In this document: positions 1 to 7,684 of the stretch, in pieces | Position numbering within the stretch: the first letter of the stretch is position 1 | How the letters are laid out: each line of letters begins with the position of its first letter | IMG/VR virus record: IMGVR_UViG_3300015371_000006 | Coordinates: 1 to 64,000 of that record | Reading direction: 5' to 3' (one strand) | DNA: 64,000 bases | Source: a virus | Position numbers and translations under genes: made by a program | The notes under the pieces: generated by a model | What the model saw: the letters and a program-made list of their open reading frames with translations, nothing else | The model's database searches: none | Told to the model about the DNA's origin: nothing

Positions 1-14
1 AAGGAGGAGAGTTA

Positions 15-30
15 CTCCGCTTGCGCGGAG
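15..30 (-). terminator. Hairpin after recT
   Basis: Perfect 6-bp stem (CTCCGC / GCGGAG on the minus strand) with a GCAA loop, starting two bases after the recT stop. It is a plausible terminator or 3' end stabiliser. The sequence after it is not T-rich, so intrinsic termination is uncertain. Confidence 0.5.
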
Positions 31-31
31 A

Positions 32-973
32 CTAGCCGTCGGCCCCGACGACTTCGGCGTCCACGACCTCTTCCTCGTTCGTGTGCTCGGCGATGAACGC
101 CGCCAGCTCGGCCCGCAGCTTCTTGCGGGCGTCGTCGTCGGCTCCGTCGAGCAGGCCCCGCACCTTTGCCTGCCGCCAGGCGCTGGCGTCGATCTCCCGT
201 GCTCCCTCGACCAGCTCGCGCAGCTCGGCCCCCAGGGCGTCGTCGCCGTAGTCGGGCTCGTCGGGCAGCGCGGTGAGGTTGGTCGACCGGCGGTCGATCT
301 CGTCCTCGCCGACCACGCCGCTGACGCTGAACGCCTTGCGCAGCGCGTACTGCTCGGCCACCTTCAGGATCATCGCCGACTTGTGCGACGACCAGGGCGT
401 CTTGCCGCCTCGGTCGTACTCGCTCAGCGGGGCGAAGTAGAACGTCGGCTCGTGGCCCTCGCGCCGGACCTCTGCCCAGGCACCAACGATGGCCCCTCGG
501 GTCGAGTCGCCGGGCTCGGCGTCGTCCTCGGGGCGCGCGGACTTCCAGCTGTAGACGTGATGGACGTTGCGTGCGCCCTCGTCGTAGCTGACCGTGAACT
601 CGTCGTTCTCATGCACGACGTCGCCGATGATGCCCCGGAAGTCGTCGGACTTGTGCGCCAGCGCCAGCAGCCCGTCGCGGCTGACGATGATCTGGACCGC
701 GCCCTGGATCTTCGCCGCGAACACCTGCTTGGCGAACGGGTCCAGCTCGTAGCGGCCGCAGACTTCCAAGAACATGACGAGTTCCGCGTCGGTGCACTCC
801 TTGGCGACGGTCCGGCGGATCGCCTCCACCTGCTTCGGGTCGAACCCATAGCGCGCAGGCTGCAGGATCGAGTCGGGTCGTTCGTGCAGAATGACGCCCT
901 GCTCCTCGCCCGGTTCGTCGGTCGCGCCGTCGGCGGGTGCCTCGGGCTCGGCCTTGGCCTTCTTCTCAGCCAT
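32..973 (-). CDS. RecT/Bet-family single-strand annealing protein
   Basis: 313 residues. It matches the Redbeta/Bet branch of phage annealing proteins: a central block around residues 65-100 with CGRYELDPFAKQ and QIIVSRDGLLALA, then a tail-side helix around 200-220 (SAMILKVAEQYALRKAF). These proteins coat single-stranded DNA and anneal complementary strands during phage recombination and repair. The N-terminus (residues 1-25) and C-terminus are acidic and probably disordered. No partner exonuclease lies inside the window; it may be beyond the left edge. The ATG at 973 follows an AAGGAGG ribosome site in a leader shared with SSB and DUF932, which suggests coordinated early expression. Confidence 0.9.
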   Translation of the reverse strand: MAEKKAKAEPEAPADGATDEPGEEQGVILHERPDSILQPARYGFDPKQVEAIRRTVAKECTDAELVMFLEVCGRYELDPFAKQVFAAKIQGAVQIIVSRDGLLALAHKSDDFRGIIGDVVHENDEFTVSYDEGARNVHHVYSWKSARPEDDAEPGDSTRGAIVGAWAEVRREGHEPTFYFAPLSEYDRGGKTPWSSHKSAMILKVAEQYALRKAFSVSGVVGEDEIDRRSTNLTALPDEPDYGDDALGAELRELVEGAREIDASAWRQAKVRGLLDGADDDARKKLRAELAAFIAEHTNEEEVVDAEVVGADG

Positions 974-978
974 ATGAC

Positions 979-1012
979 CTCCTTGGTCGGATCGATTGCC
1001 CTCCAGGCTACC
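979..1012 (-). promoter_or_regulatory. Early promoter/leader of recT
   Basis: On the minus strand GGTAGCCT (1005-1012) is followed after about 15 nt by CCGACCAAGGAGG and the ATG. The same two-part arrangement occurs before SSB and DUF932. TAGCCT fits a TANNNT -10 box; no clear -35 is seen. The role as a promoter is inferred. Confidence 0.5.
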
Positions 1013-1025
1013 GCTCGACCAGGAC

Positions 1026-1050
1026 GAAGGCCCCCACGAGGGGGGCCTTC
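1026..1050 (-). terminator. Strong hairpin, end of late lysis operon
   Basis: Perfect 10-bp stem (GAAGGCCCCC / GGGGGCCTTC) with a 5-nt loop. It lies between the lysis genes and the recT promoter, so it probably separates late from early transcription. It is symmetric enough to work in both directions. Confidence 0.7.
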
Positions 1051-1493
1051 AGGAGTCCGGGCGGCGGCCAGTCCGGTCGTCGGCCTTGCGGGCGTCGCCG
1101 GGGTTTGCGGGCGGGGGAGCACACACTGCACCCCGTCCGGCCGGTGTGTCCGATCTACGGACTCGGCGGCACCGTACCACGAGCGAGGGCCCGCCGAAGC
1201 GAGCCCTCTCGCGGCGGTGTCCGGCCCGGTGACGTTGGGCGACGGACGACGACCCGTTGTCACCTTCGCCTTCCTCGTCAGGAAGCCTCCGCTGCGCGCG
1301 ACTGTACCCCAAGAAGAGGCGAAGCCGCCCGAAGGCGGCCCGCCGAGCTTCAGATTCCGTGCGCCACAACCCGACCAAGGGTGTCCCGAGAGGAACATTG
1401 GCGCACGGTCGCGCTCTGCGCCGGATCTTACACGGCCTCGTAGGCGCGCCGTCGAAGAAGCGCTGGACGTTCGCTATTTCCGGGCTGCGCGCC
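1051..1493. other. Non-coding stretch with hairpins
   Basis: About 440 bases with no convincing gene: open frames here are arginine-rich shadows without ribosome sites. On the minus strand there are two more stems, GCCGCC-TTCG-GGCGGC (1324-1339) and GAGGGC...GCCCTC (1185-1208). A TACAGT and a TACGGT hexamer could be -10 boxes. It may encode a small RNA or simply hold termination signals; no tRNA fold was found. Confidence 0.35.
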
Positions 1494-1982
1494 TCAGTCG
1501 ATGTAGATCGGCGTACCCACGGGCACGACGGCGTACAGCTCGATGACGTCGTCGACGTGCATCCGCAGGCAGCCGTGGGACTCCGCGAAGCCGATGCTGG
1601 CGTCGTCTGCGGTCCCGTGGATGCCCACGCCGTCGCTCGGGGCGGTGACGCCCAGCCAGCGCGCCTTCAGCGGGTTGTTCGGGTCGCCGCCCTTGATGAC
1701 CGTCCCGCGCAGCTCGGGGTCCACCCAGGGGCTGTTCGGCATCAGCCAGTCGGGGTCTTTGACCCGCGAGTTGATGATGTAGAGGCCCTTCGGGGTGTTG
1801 AAGCCCGGTGCGCCGATGGCGACCTTGTAGCGCAGGGCCTGATCGAATTCGACGTCGACCTTGTCGCGGGTGTAGAGCGTCAGCACCTTGCGGTCGCGCT
1901 CGCACACCAGCATCTTCTGCGGGGCCGCCGCGATCTTCTCCAGCTCGTGGGCGGCCCGTCGTTCTCCGCGTTGATCGTTCAT
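1494..1982 (-). CDS. L,D-transpeptidase (YkuD domain)
   Basis: 162 residues, almost all one YkuD domain. The signature is clear: HGTADDASIG near residue 120 and SHGCLRM with the catalytic cysteine near 136, then a Gly-Thr-Pro-Ile-Tyr end. Family members make 3-3 cross-links in peptidoglycan or exchange its side chains. No signal peptide or membrane segment is visible, so it must reach the wall through the holin or after lysis starts. Its ATG overlaps the stop of the lysozyme-like gene upstream (ATGA). This is an uncommon member of a phage lysis cassette; it might weaken, remodel or cap cross-links in 3-3 rich actinobacterial walls. Confidence 0.88.
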   Translation of the reverse strand: MNDQRGERRAAHELEKIAAAPQKMLVCERDRKVLTLYTRDKVDVEFDQALRYKVAIGAPGFNTPKGLYIINSRVKDPDWLMPNSPWVDPELRGTVIKGGDPNNPLKARWLGVTAPSDGVGIHGTADDASIGFAESHGCLRMHVDDVIELYAVVPVGTPIYID

Positions 1983-2737
1983 GGGCTCCAGACGTTGACG
2001 TATTTGGTCATGGTGCCGGGGTCGTTGTGCGCGGCGCTACCGAGCGAGTAGTGCTGGCACCACTCCAGCGGCGTCTCGACGGCGTTGCCGTCGGGGAACT
2101 TCGCGCCGATGTTCTTGACCCAGGTCTGCGGCGTCGTCCAGTAGCTCGACAGGCCGCTGACGCCCTTCGTGGCGATCTGGTCGGCCCCGTAGGGATAGTT
2201 GTGACTCAGCATCGCCAGCCGCCACGCCTTCTCGTGCGTCGGTGCTCCGGTCTTGCCGTAGTAGGTGTCCTTGCGTCCGCGCAGCGTCCGGGCGCTGAGG
2301 TTGAGCTGGTAGTAGCCGTCGAAGGCACGCTTGACCACGGCCTCGTCGGCGTAGTCGGCCTCCAGCACCCGACGCTGGGTGTAGCTGCAGTCGACGCCGC
2401 CCGCCACGGTCCAGTTGACCGCCCCGACCAGGTCGCCCGACTCCCCGGTGACCTGCCCGCGCAGCAGCCCTTCGGGCAGGTCGGCGGTGACCCTGCGCTC
2501 CAGCTCCCGCGCCATCGACGACGACGACGCGGGGCCGAAGATCCCGTCGACGGCGAGCCCTTCGTTCGACTGGAACTGGCGGACGGCCTCGTGCGTCGCC
2601 TTGCCGAACAGGCCGTCGGTCGCCAGGCCCCACCCGAGGGCGTTCAGGTTCTTCTGCACGCCCCAGGTGACGATGTTGAAGGTCGGCGACGCCTCCTTGC
2701 GCACCGAGTAGACGGTCGAGGACGGGATCAGCCCCAT
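1979..2737 (-). CDS. Endolysin: peptidoglycan-binding plus lysozyme-like domain
   Basis: 252 residues. Residues about 25-75 form a PG_binding_1 repeat (ATDGLFGKATHEAVRQFQ and VDGIFG). From about 88 on, a lysozyme-superfamily domain begins with GQVTGESGD, where the glutamate is the likely catalytic acid, followed by CSYTQRRV and a helical body. It probably cleaves glycan strands. The start overlaps the stop of the holin candidate (TGATG), and its stop overlaps the transpeptidase start, so the cassette is translationally coupled. Confidence 0.8.
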   Translation of the reverse strand: MGLIPSSTVYSVRKEASPTFNIVTWGVQKNLNALGWGLATDGLFGKATHEAVRQFQSNEGLAVDGIFGPASSSSMARELERRVTADLPEGLLRGQVTGESGDLVGAVNWTVAGGVDCSYTQRRVLEADYADEAVVKRAFDGYYQLNLSARTLRGRKDTYYGKTGAPTHEKAWRLAMLSHNYPYGADQIATKGVSGLSSYWTTPQTWVKNIGAKFPDGNAVETPLEWCQHYSLGSAAHNDPGTMTKYVNVWSP

Positions 2738-3177
2738 CAGTCGCCGCCGGGTCCGTCCTCCGGCGCGATGTCGTCCGGCTGGCTCAGCAGGAAGTCATCG
2801 TCCGCCTCGATGTAGGGGCCGCCCGCCGCGTTATCGGCGGCCGCCGGGCTCTCGTTCTGTTGGATCGGCGGCTGCTTGCGGTGGTAGCGCGACAGCATCG
2901 GGTCGGCCGTCGGCGACGCCAGCTGGGCCTCGTACTTCTGCCACCCGTCGAGCCACTTGTACGCCGCGACGATTGCGCCGGACGTGGCGACGGTGAAGAT
3001 CCCCGCCAGCCAGTTCGGGTCGAGCGGCGGGATGCCGGGGAAGTGCGCGGCAACCCAGGTGGCGACGAAGCCCGCCAGGGATGCGAGCGGCGCTGCCAGC
3101 ACGGCGACGACGCGGTTGGGCGGCCACTGCTCTCGCAGCTTCGCGTAGAGCTTCTGTAGCCAGCTCGGGGATTCCAT
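2737..3177 (-). CDS. Holin candidate, two membrane segments
   Basis: 146 residues. Hydrophobic segments lie around residues 22-45 (VVAVLAAPLASLAGFVATWV) and 57-75 (WLAGIFTVATSGAIVAAYKW), joined by a Pro-rich loop, with a charged acidic C-terminal tail. Size, topology and position between two endolysin genes fit a holin; no family motif proves it. AGGAGG lies 5 nt before the ATG and contains the stop of the upstream endolysin. Confidence 0.65.
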   Translation of the reverse strand: MESPSWLQKLYAKLREQWPPNRVVAVLAAPLASLAGFVATWVAAHFPGIPPLDPNWLAGIFTVATSGAIVAAYKWLDGWQKYEAQLASPTADPMLSRYHRKQPPIQQNESPAAADNAAGGPYIEADDDFLLSQPDDIAPEDGPGGD

Positions 3178-3186
3178 TCGTGCCTC

Positions 3187-4047
3187 CTAGTAGCGGTCTC
3201 CGGCCAGCGCCTTCAGGGTCTTGAACCGGAACTCGCGGTCCTCGTGGTTCCACCCGTGGTCGTCGGCCGTGTCCTTGATCGAGTGCGCTCGCTTGGCGGC
3301 CCACTCGCGGTGGCCCCTGATCTGCTCGCGCTCCTTGTCGGTGATGTTGTCGCCCGCCATCAGCAGCCGGGCGCGGTTGACGTGCTCGCGTTCGTCGTTG
3401 TAGAGCTTGTCCTTGTGGCGCAGCACCCGCCAGGTCTTGCCGCCGACCACGCCGTCTGAGCCGAGGTGGTGGATCAGCTGGAACTCGCGGACGGCGTCGG
3501 CGGTGTTCTCGCCGAAGCTGCCGTCCGCCTTGGGCCGCGTGACTCCCACGTTCCAGCGGTGCAGGTGCTTCTGCATCCGCTTCACAGCGTCGCCCTTGTC
3601 GCCCTTCTTGAGCACCGGGTAGCGGTTCTCTGTGCTGCCGCCGCCGGGGTCGCTGCCGTTCCAGACTCCGGCGCGGTACTTCAGATGCCAGGGCTCCCAG
3701 CTTGCGTCCGACCACTCCTTGGCCCAGCCGAACTGGTGGCCGTATTGGTCGATCAGCGAGCGGACGTAGGGCGGCACGTCGACGGCCAGGCCCCAGCCGT
3801 GGTTGGAGGTGCCGGGGACGGCAGCGTTCTGACACGCGCCGCGACCACACCAGTAGTTGCGCCAGTAGACCTGGCGAGCGTAGGAGCGGTAGCCCGAGTC
3901 GGGGCCGTTGATCTGAATCCACGTCCCGGTTCGGTCGTGGATGTAGTGCGCCATCGCGTTCCAGGCGGCGGCCGCTCCGTTCGCCAGCTGCGTGCCGCCC
4001 ACGATGGGCGATAGCTCGGCGTCGGTCAGGTATCCGTTCGCTGACAC
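3187..4047 (-). CDS. M15-family endolysin (VanY-like) with peptidoglycan-binding domain
   Basis: 286 residues. Residues about 45-125 carry the M15/VanY metallopeptidase signature: SGYRSYARQ, SNHGWGLAVDV (His and Asp zinc ligands) and EPWHLKY (third ligand). A PG_binding_1 domain follows (about 145-215, KADGSFGENTADAVREFQ), then a charged helical tail. Expected activity is cleavage of D-Ala peptide bonds in the stem or cross-link. Start codon is GTG at 4047 with no ribosome site; a TAGGCT -10 ends only 6 nt upstream, so a leaderless mRNA is likely. It is the first gene of the lysis operon. Confidence 0.87.
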   Translation of the reverse strand: MSANGYLTDAELSPIVGGTQLANGAAAAWNAMAHYIHDRTGTWIQINGPDSGYRSYARQVYWRNYWCGRGACQNAAVPGTSNHGWGLAVDVPPYVRSLIDQYGHQFGWAKEWSDASWEPWHLKYRAGVWNGSDPGGGSTENRYPVLKKGDKGDAVKRMQKHLHRWNVGVTRPKADGSFGENTADAVREFQLIHHLGSDGVVGGKTWRVLRHKDKLYNDEREHVNRARLLMAGDNITDKEREQIRGHREWAAKRAHSIKDTADDHGWNHEDREFRFKTLKALAGDRY

Positions 4048-4053
4048 ACGGGA

Positions 4054-4093
4054 AGCCTAATGCCTGCGCCCGCCCGAACGGCGTTTGGGCTTT
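4054..4093 (-). promoter_or_regulatory. Late promoter P5 (lysis cassette)
   Basis: AAAGCCC box at 4087-4093, exactly 26 nt, then TTAGGC at 4055-4060 giving a TAGGCT -10. The GTG start follows 6 nt later. The same box-N26-TTA pattern precedes five other late modules. The box overlaps the stop codon of the upstream gene. An imperfect stem (GCCCGAAC / GTTTGGGC, 4072-4090) overlaps the element and may terminate the tail operon. Confidence 0.65.
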
Positions 4094-4556
4094 AGGTGGG
4101 CCGCGTTTCGCCCGGCTTGAGCGTTTCGCCCGGCGGCGGTGGCTCCTCGGGCGGGGGGTCCGGCAGGCCCTTCTTCAGCGCGGCTTCCGTCTTCGCCAGC
4201 ATGTCCTTGGGCGCTGCCACCATGCCGTGGCTCGGGTCGGGCTTGAAGCCGACGGCTTCGAAGGCCTCCGTCGTCTGCGGCGTGATGTGCGCACGCAGCT
4301 CCTTGATGTCGTGCTCGATTGCCGTCTCGGCGACCACGTTGGCGATCAGGGTCAGCACGCCCGCGCGTCGGGGTTCGTTGCGCATCTCTTCGAACACCCA
4401 GTGGTCGTCGTGGAAGGCGATGGTCACCACTCCGCTGCGCTCTCCCTTTTCCCAGCGGAAGGTGACGTTGTGTCCGTGGCGCTGCTTGTCGACGACCGGG
4501 AAGTCCGAGCGCGACAGGAACCCCTTCGCGTCGGCGATGTCAGCGGGATCTGCCAT
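4092..4556 (-). CDS. Unknown protein in tail operon
   Basis: 154 residues, no family recognised. An alpha/beta N-terminal part (residues 15-105) contains WEKGERSGVVTIAF and ends with a Pro-rich tail (131-154, repeats of PPPE and KPGET). The ATG overlaps the stop of the collar gene (TGATG), so it is translated with it. It could be a fibre-assembly or acetyltransferase-like accessory, but nothing in the sequence fixes that. Confidence 0.7.
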   Translation of the reverse strand: MADPADIADAKGFLSRSDFPVVDKQRHGHNVTFRWEKGERSGVVTIAFHDDHWVFEEMRNEPRRAGVLTLIANVVAETAIEHDIKELRAHITPQTTEAFEAVGFKPDPSHGMVAAPKDMLAKTEAALKKGLPDPPPEEPPPPGETLKPGETRPT

Positions 4557-5146
4557 CAGTGCGCCTTGATGATGTAGTTCAGCGTCGCGTAGTAGCCAGA
4601 GAAGGTGGTGGTGCCCGGCGAGGACGAGCTGGTGCCGGGGGCGGCGCTCCCGACCTTGCCGCCGTGAGTGTGGTCGTAGGACGGAACCAGGGTCGAGCCC
4701 GTGCCGTTGATCGATCTCACTTCGTCCGGGTAGGGCGGCGCGCTGATCGAGTGGGAGTGGCTGTCCACGGTGTGGCTGTGGGAGTTGACCGTGTGGCTGT
4801 GCTTCGGCGTGCGCGATCCCACGGCCAGGCCGTCGCTGTCGCTCAGCGTGTCCACGTCGGCGTGTGTGCCCTTGCCGACGGGCACGCGGCCTCGGAGGTC
4901 GGGCACGGTGAAGTGCGTGGCATCCGAGCCGTAGGGATAGCTCGCGGCGCTGAGCACGGCGTCCAGCGCCGGGTAGTCCGCCTTTAGGTAGCTCGTCGTG
5001 CCGTCGCAGATCAGCCAGCCGGTCGGTGCGCTTGCCCCGGCGAAGGGCAGCACGGCTCCGGCGGGTACCAGCCTGGCCACGGCGTCGGAGGCCAGGCCCG
5101 CGAGCGGGACCGCTGCGTTGGAAGGAAGGTCGCCGACGTTGGTCAT
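4556..5146 (-). CDS. Tail collar domain protein (fibre tip)
   Basis: 196 residues. Residues about 29-90 match the phage tail collar domain: GWLICDGTTSYLKADYPALD, then FTVPDLRGRVPVGKG. Residues about 114-135 hold repeated His-x-His pairs (HSHTVNSHSHTVDSHSHS), typical of iron-binding fibre tips, and DHTHGG follows. Such proteins sit at the distal end of short fibres and often bind receptor. A TATAGGAT -10-like sequence lies 12 nt upstream of the ATG. Confidence 0.85.
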   Translation of the reverse strand: MTNVGDLPSNAAVPLAGLASDAVARLVPAGAVLPFAGASAPTGWLICDGTTSYLKADYPALDAVLSAASYPYGSDATHFTVPDLRGRVPVGKGTHADVDTLSDSDGLAVGSRTPKHSHTVNSHSHTVDSHSHSISAPPYPDEVRSINGTGSTLVPSYDHTHGGKVGSAAPGTSSSSPGTTTFSGYYATLNYIIKAH

Positions 5147-5171
5147 CGCGCGTGTCCAATCCTATAGCCGC

Positions 5172-7088
5172 TCACTGCAGCAGCCCCAGAGTGATCAGGT
5201 CGTCGCGCAGGCCGAGGACGTACTGCGCCAGCTGATTGAGGGTGAAGCCGCTCACCAGGGTGCTGGTCGCCGTCAGGCCCGAGCTGTTGGTCCGGGTGGT
5301 CGGGCGGGCTGCCGGGGTCGCGCCGAAGGCCCCGAAGGTGCTCCCGTTGTGGTCGAACGCGCCGCCGATGGTCAGCGCATCGTTGATGTCCACGCCGGAG
5401 GTGTTGATCTCCATCTTCTCGGAGCCGTTGGCGCTGAAGTGGATCGCGTTCTCGTTGGCCGACAGCTGGTAGAGGCCCGTGTTGAGGTCGCCCGTGAAGG
5501 CAATGCCGGGGTTGCCCACGTTGCCCTTGTCGGCCTGCAGCTGGCCCGCCGTCGAGGTGTTGCCGTCCTTGTCCACCAGCAGGTAGCTCGTGCTCCCCGC
5601 GTTGTTCTGCACGCGGAAGATTGCCGCCGTCGGCGTGGTGTCGGTCCCGCGCCGCACCGACAGCGCGACGGAGTCGGTCCCGACGTGGAAGGAGTTCGTG
5701 AATGTCCAGGTGTTCGCCGCCCCGAGCTGGCCGTAGCGCGCGTCAGATGCGGTGCGGTTCATCGCGTCCGAGCCCGCCGTCGCGTCGGCGAGGTTCGTGA
5801 TCTTGACGCCGTTCCAGGTGACGTTCGCGGTCGGTGCCGCCATCTGGTCGAGCCGCGAGGTCCGCACCTGGGTGTCGAAGTTGCTGATCGTGCTCGCGGT
5901 CTGCGTGCCGGTGTGGTTCGCGCGCGCCAGCGGGTCGGTCGCCAGCTTGCTCAGGGCGATGGCGGCGCTCGCGCTGATGTCGGCGTTCAGGATCGTGCCG
6001 TCGAGGATCTCGGTCGTGGTGACCGCCCCGGCGACGATCTGCAGGTTGGAGAAGGTGCCCGAGAGGTCGCCGCCCGCCGTCGAGCCCGAGCCGATGATCG
6101 AGCCGCCACCGATGGTCAGCGAGCCGCCGATGTCCACGCTGCCGGTGACGGTCAGGTTCTGGTCGATGATCACGTTGTCGGGCGTGCGCCAGGTGTCGGC
6201 GGCGTTGCGGTACCAGACGGTGTCGGCGTTGGCCGAGATGCCCGCCTGGGCCGACGGACCTTCGTCGCCGATGACGACCGCCGCCGAGGAGCCCACGCGC
6301 GCGGTGATGTCCACGGCCGACTGCAGGCTGTCGTCGGTCTTCAGCACGTTGGCGGCGCTGCGATACAGCGTCACGTCGCCGCCGATGGTGATCCCGACGT
6401 CCGCCGTCGTGTCGGAAAGGTTGATCGTGTCCTTGCCGCCGTTGGCGCTGATCACCAGGCCCTCGGTCGAGCTGATCGTGACTCCCTGAGTGGCGAGGAT
6501 GTCGCCGTCGCTGTCCACTCGCAGCGCGGCGGTTCCGGTGCTCTCCTCGACCCGGAAGAGGTCGGCGGTCTGCGAGGCCGCGCCGCGCGCGGTCAGCGCC
6601 ACCTGGCTTGCGTGGTCGGAGGTGGCGAGCAGGGGATAGGTGCTGTTGTGCCGCCAGCCGACGATGGGCCGGAAGGCGGTGATCGCCGACGACACGACGT
6701 CGACGTAGCCGATCTGGCGCTTGATCGCGGTGCCGGGGTCGCCGCCGGAAGCCACGATGGAGAGGTAGAAGTTGTAGTCGGTCGGTGAGTCGGGGTCGCC
6801 GACCACGCCCGTGAAGTCGTTGTCCGACCCGGTGACGTAGACGTCGCCGACGCCGTTGGTCAGGCCGCCCGGTAGCGCCGCCGTGGTCGCGGTCGTGCGG
6901 AAGCGGTAGCGCCCCTCGATGGCGACCGCCGCCTGGCTGTTGCCGCTGCCCGCCGTCGCCTGCAGGGTGGTCGAGTTCTGCACGGTGATCTTCAGGCTCG
7001 GGACCGACGCGCCCAGCACCTCTTGGATCGCGTCGAAGAAGCCCTCGTGGACCGGGTCCAGGTAGTCGAGTTCGATGTGCTGGGTCAT
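5172..7088 (-). CDS. Tail fibre protein
   Basis: 638 residues, rich in Gly, Thr, Ser, Asp and Ala, made of short beta modules. It holds two copies of an LYRxAANVLKTDD-type module (for example VTLYRSAANVLKTDD), which recurs six times in the 10385-13297 fibre, and a DTTPTAAIFRVQ module also shared with it. The C-terminal part reads like a fibre end with a final amphipathic helix (LNQLAQYVLGLRDDL). AGGAGG lies 5 nt before the ATG at 7088; upstream codons in frame are shadow of the next gene. Confidence 0.8.
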   Translation of the reverse strand: MTQHIELDYLDPVHEGFFDAIQEVLGASVPSLKITVQNSTTLQATAGSGNSQAAVAIEGRYRFRTTATTAALPGGLTNGVGDVYVTGSDNDFTGVVGDPDSPTDYNFYLSIVASGGDPGTAIKRQIGYVDVVSSAITAFRPIVGWRHNSTYPLLATSDHASQVALTARGAASQTADLFRVEESTGTAALRVDSDGDILATQGVTISSTEGLVISANGGKDTINLSDTTADVGITIGGDVTLYRSAANVLKTDDSLQSAVDITARVGSSAAVVIGDEGPSAQAGISANADTVWYRNAADTWRTPDNVIIDQNLTVTGSVDIGGSLTIGGGSIIGSGSTAGGDLSGTFSNLQIVAGAVTTTEILDGTILNADISASAAIALSKLATDPLARANHTGTQTASTISNFDTQVRTSRLDQMAAPTANVTWNGVKITNLADATAGSDAMNRTASDARYGQLGAANTWTFTNSFHVGTDSVALSVRRGTDTTPTAAIFRVQNNAGSTSYLLVDKDGNTSTAGQLQADKGNVGNPGIAFTGDLNTGLYQLSANENAIHFSANGSEKMEINTSGVDINDALTIGGAFDHNGSTFGAFGATPAARPTTRTNSSGLTATSTLVSGFTLNQLAQYVLGLRDDLITLGLLQ

Positions 7089-7096
7089 GGAGCCTC

Positions 7097-7636
7097 CTAG
7101 AGCTGGTCGCCGACCAGGCTGACGCCGACGATGAAGCGGGTGCCGCCCGCGAAGATCAGGACGATGGACAGGTGCGCCGGGGTGATCCTGGTCAGCATGT
7201 CGATCAGCTGGCCCGCCCGGAAGTCGGTGCTTTCGAACGGCACCTCGATGGTCAGCTGGTAGTCGACGGCCGTGTTCTCGACGTGCGTCCACTCCTCGGT
7301 CCCGAGCACGGCGCTGATCAGGTTCCACCAGCCGATCCCCGCCCCGGCGCGTCGGCGCTTCCAGGCCGCGAGCACGATGGCCTTGCGCGTCGCCAGCGAG
7401 ATCCCGGTGGGCTCAACCGGCAGGCCCATCATCAGCTCCCACAGCGCGAGCAGTTGGTACTCGTCGTCGGCGGCGTGCGGCCGCAGCTTCTCGCGCACGG
7501 TGTTGAGGTAGTCCTCGATGCGCTGCAGCTCGCGGCTGCTCGCATCGATCAGCGCCTGGATCGCCGGGTCGTCCTGCTCGTAGGGCGGCAGGTCGAGGAG
7601 GACGTCGGTTCCCTTCTCGGAGAGCGTCGCGGGCAT
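7097..7636 (-). CDS. Baseplate/tail protein I-like (YmfQ/DUF2313 type)
   Basis: 179 residues. Length, position right after the J-like protein, and composition (LLDLPPYEQDDPAIQALIDA at the start, WWNLISAVLGT near 100) fit the P2 gpI / YmfQ group that joins the J-like baseplate protein to the fibre. Family assignment rests partly on context. The ATG has no strong ribosome site; a late-type promoter lies just upstream with its -10 ending 8 nt before the ATG. Confidence 0.65.
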   Translation of the reverse strand: MPATLSEKGTDVLLDLPPYEQDDPAIQALIDASSRELQRIEDYLNTVREKLRPHAADDEYQLLALWELMMGLPVEPTGISLATRKAIVLAAWKRRRAGAGIGWWNLISAVLGTEEWTHVENTAVDYQLTIEVPFESTDFRAGQLIDMLTRITPAHLSIVLIFAGGTRFIVGVSLVGDQL

Positions 7637-7645
7637 CTGGTCTGA

Positions 7646-7684
7646 GGGTAAAGCCAGGCGGGCCGTCGCCCTGATTCGGACGGG
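7646..7684 (-). promoter_or_regulatory. Late promoter P6 (baseplate/fibre)
   Basis: CCCGTCC at 7678-7684, exactly 26 nt, then TTACCC at 7646-7651 (TACCCT -10). Only the GTCC half of the box is kept, so it is the weakest member of the family. It sits between the J-like gene stop and the ATG at 7636. Confidence 0.5.

Noticed and set aside
1049-1378. 109-residue minus-strand frame in the gap after the lysis genes
   Set aside because: Arginine-rich, no ribosome site, overlaps the terminator and hairpins; not convincing as a gene.
83-1546. Long open plus-strand frame antisense to recT
   Set aside because: Composition is that of a GC-rich shadow (Leu/Val/Arg-rich), it has no ribosome site and it crosses a terminator hairpin.
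4998-6788. 596-residue plus-strand open frame inside the first fibre gene
   Set aside because: The minus-strand fibre protein is well supported; this frame has no recognised motif and codon use typical of an antisense shadow.
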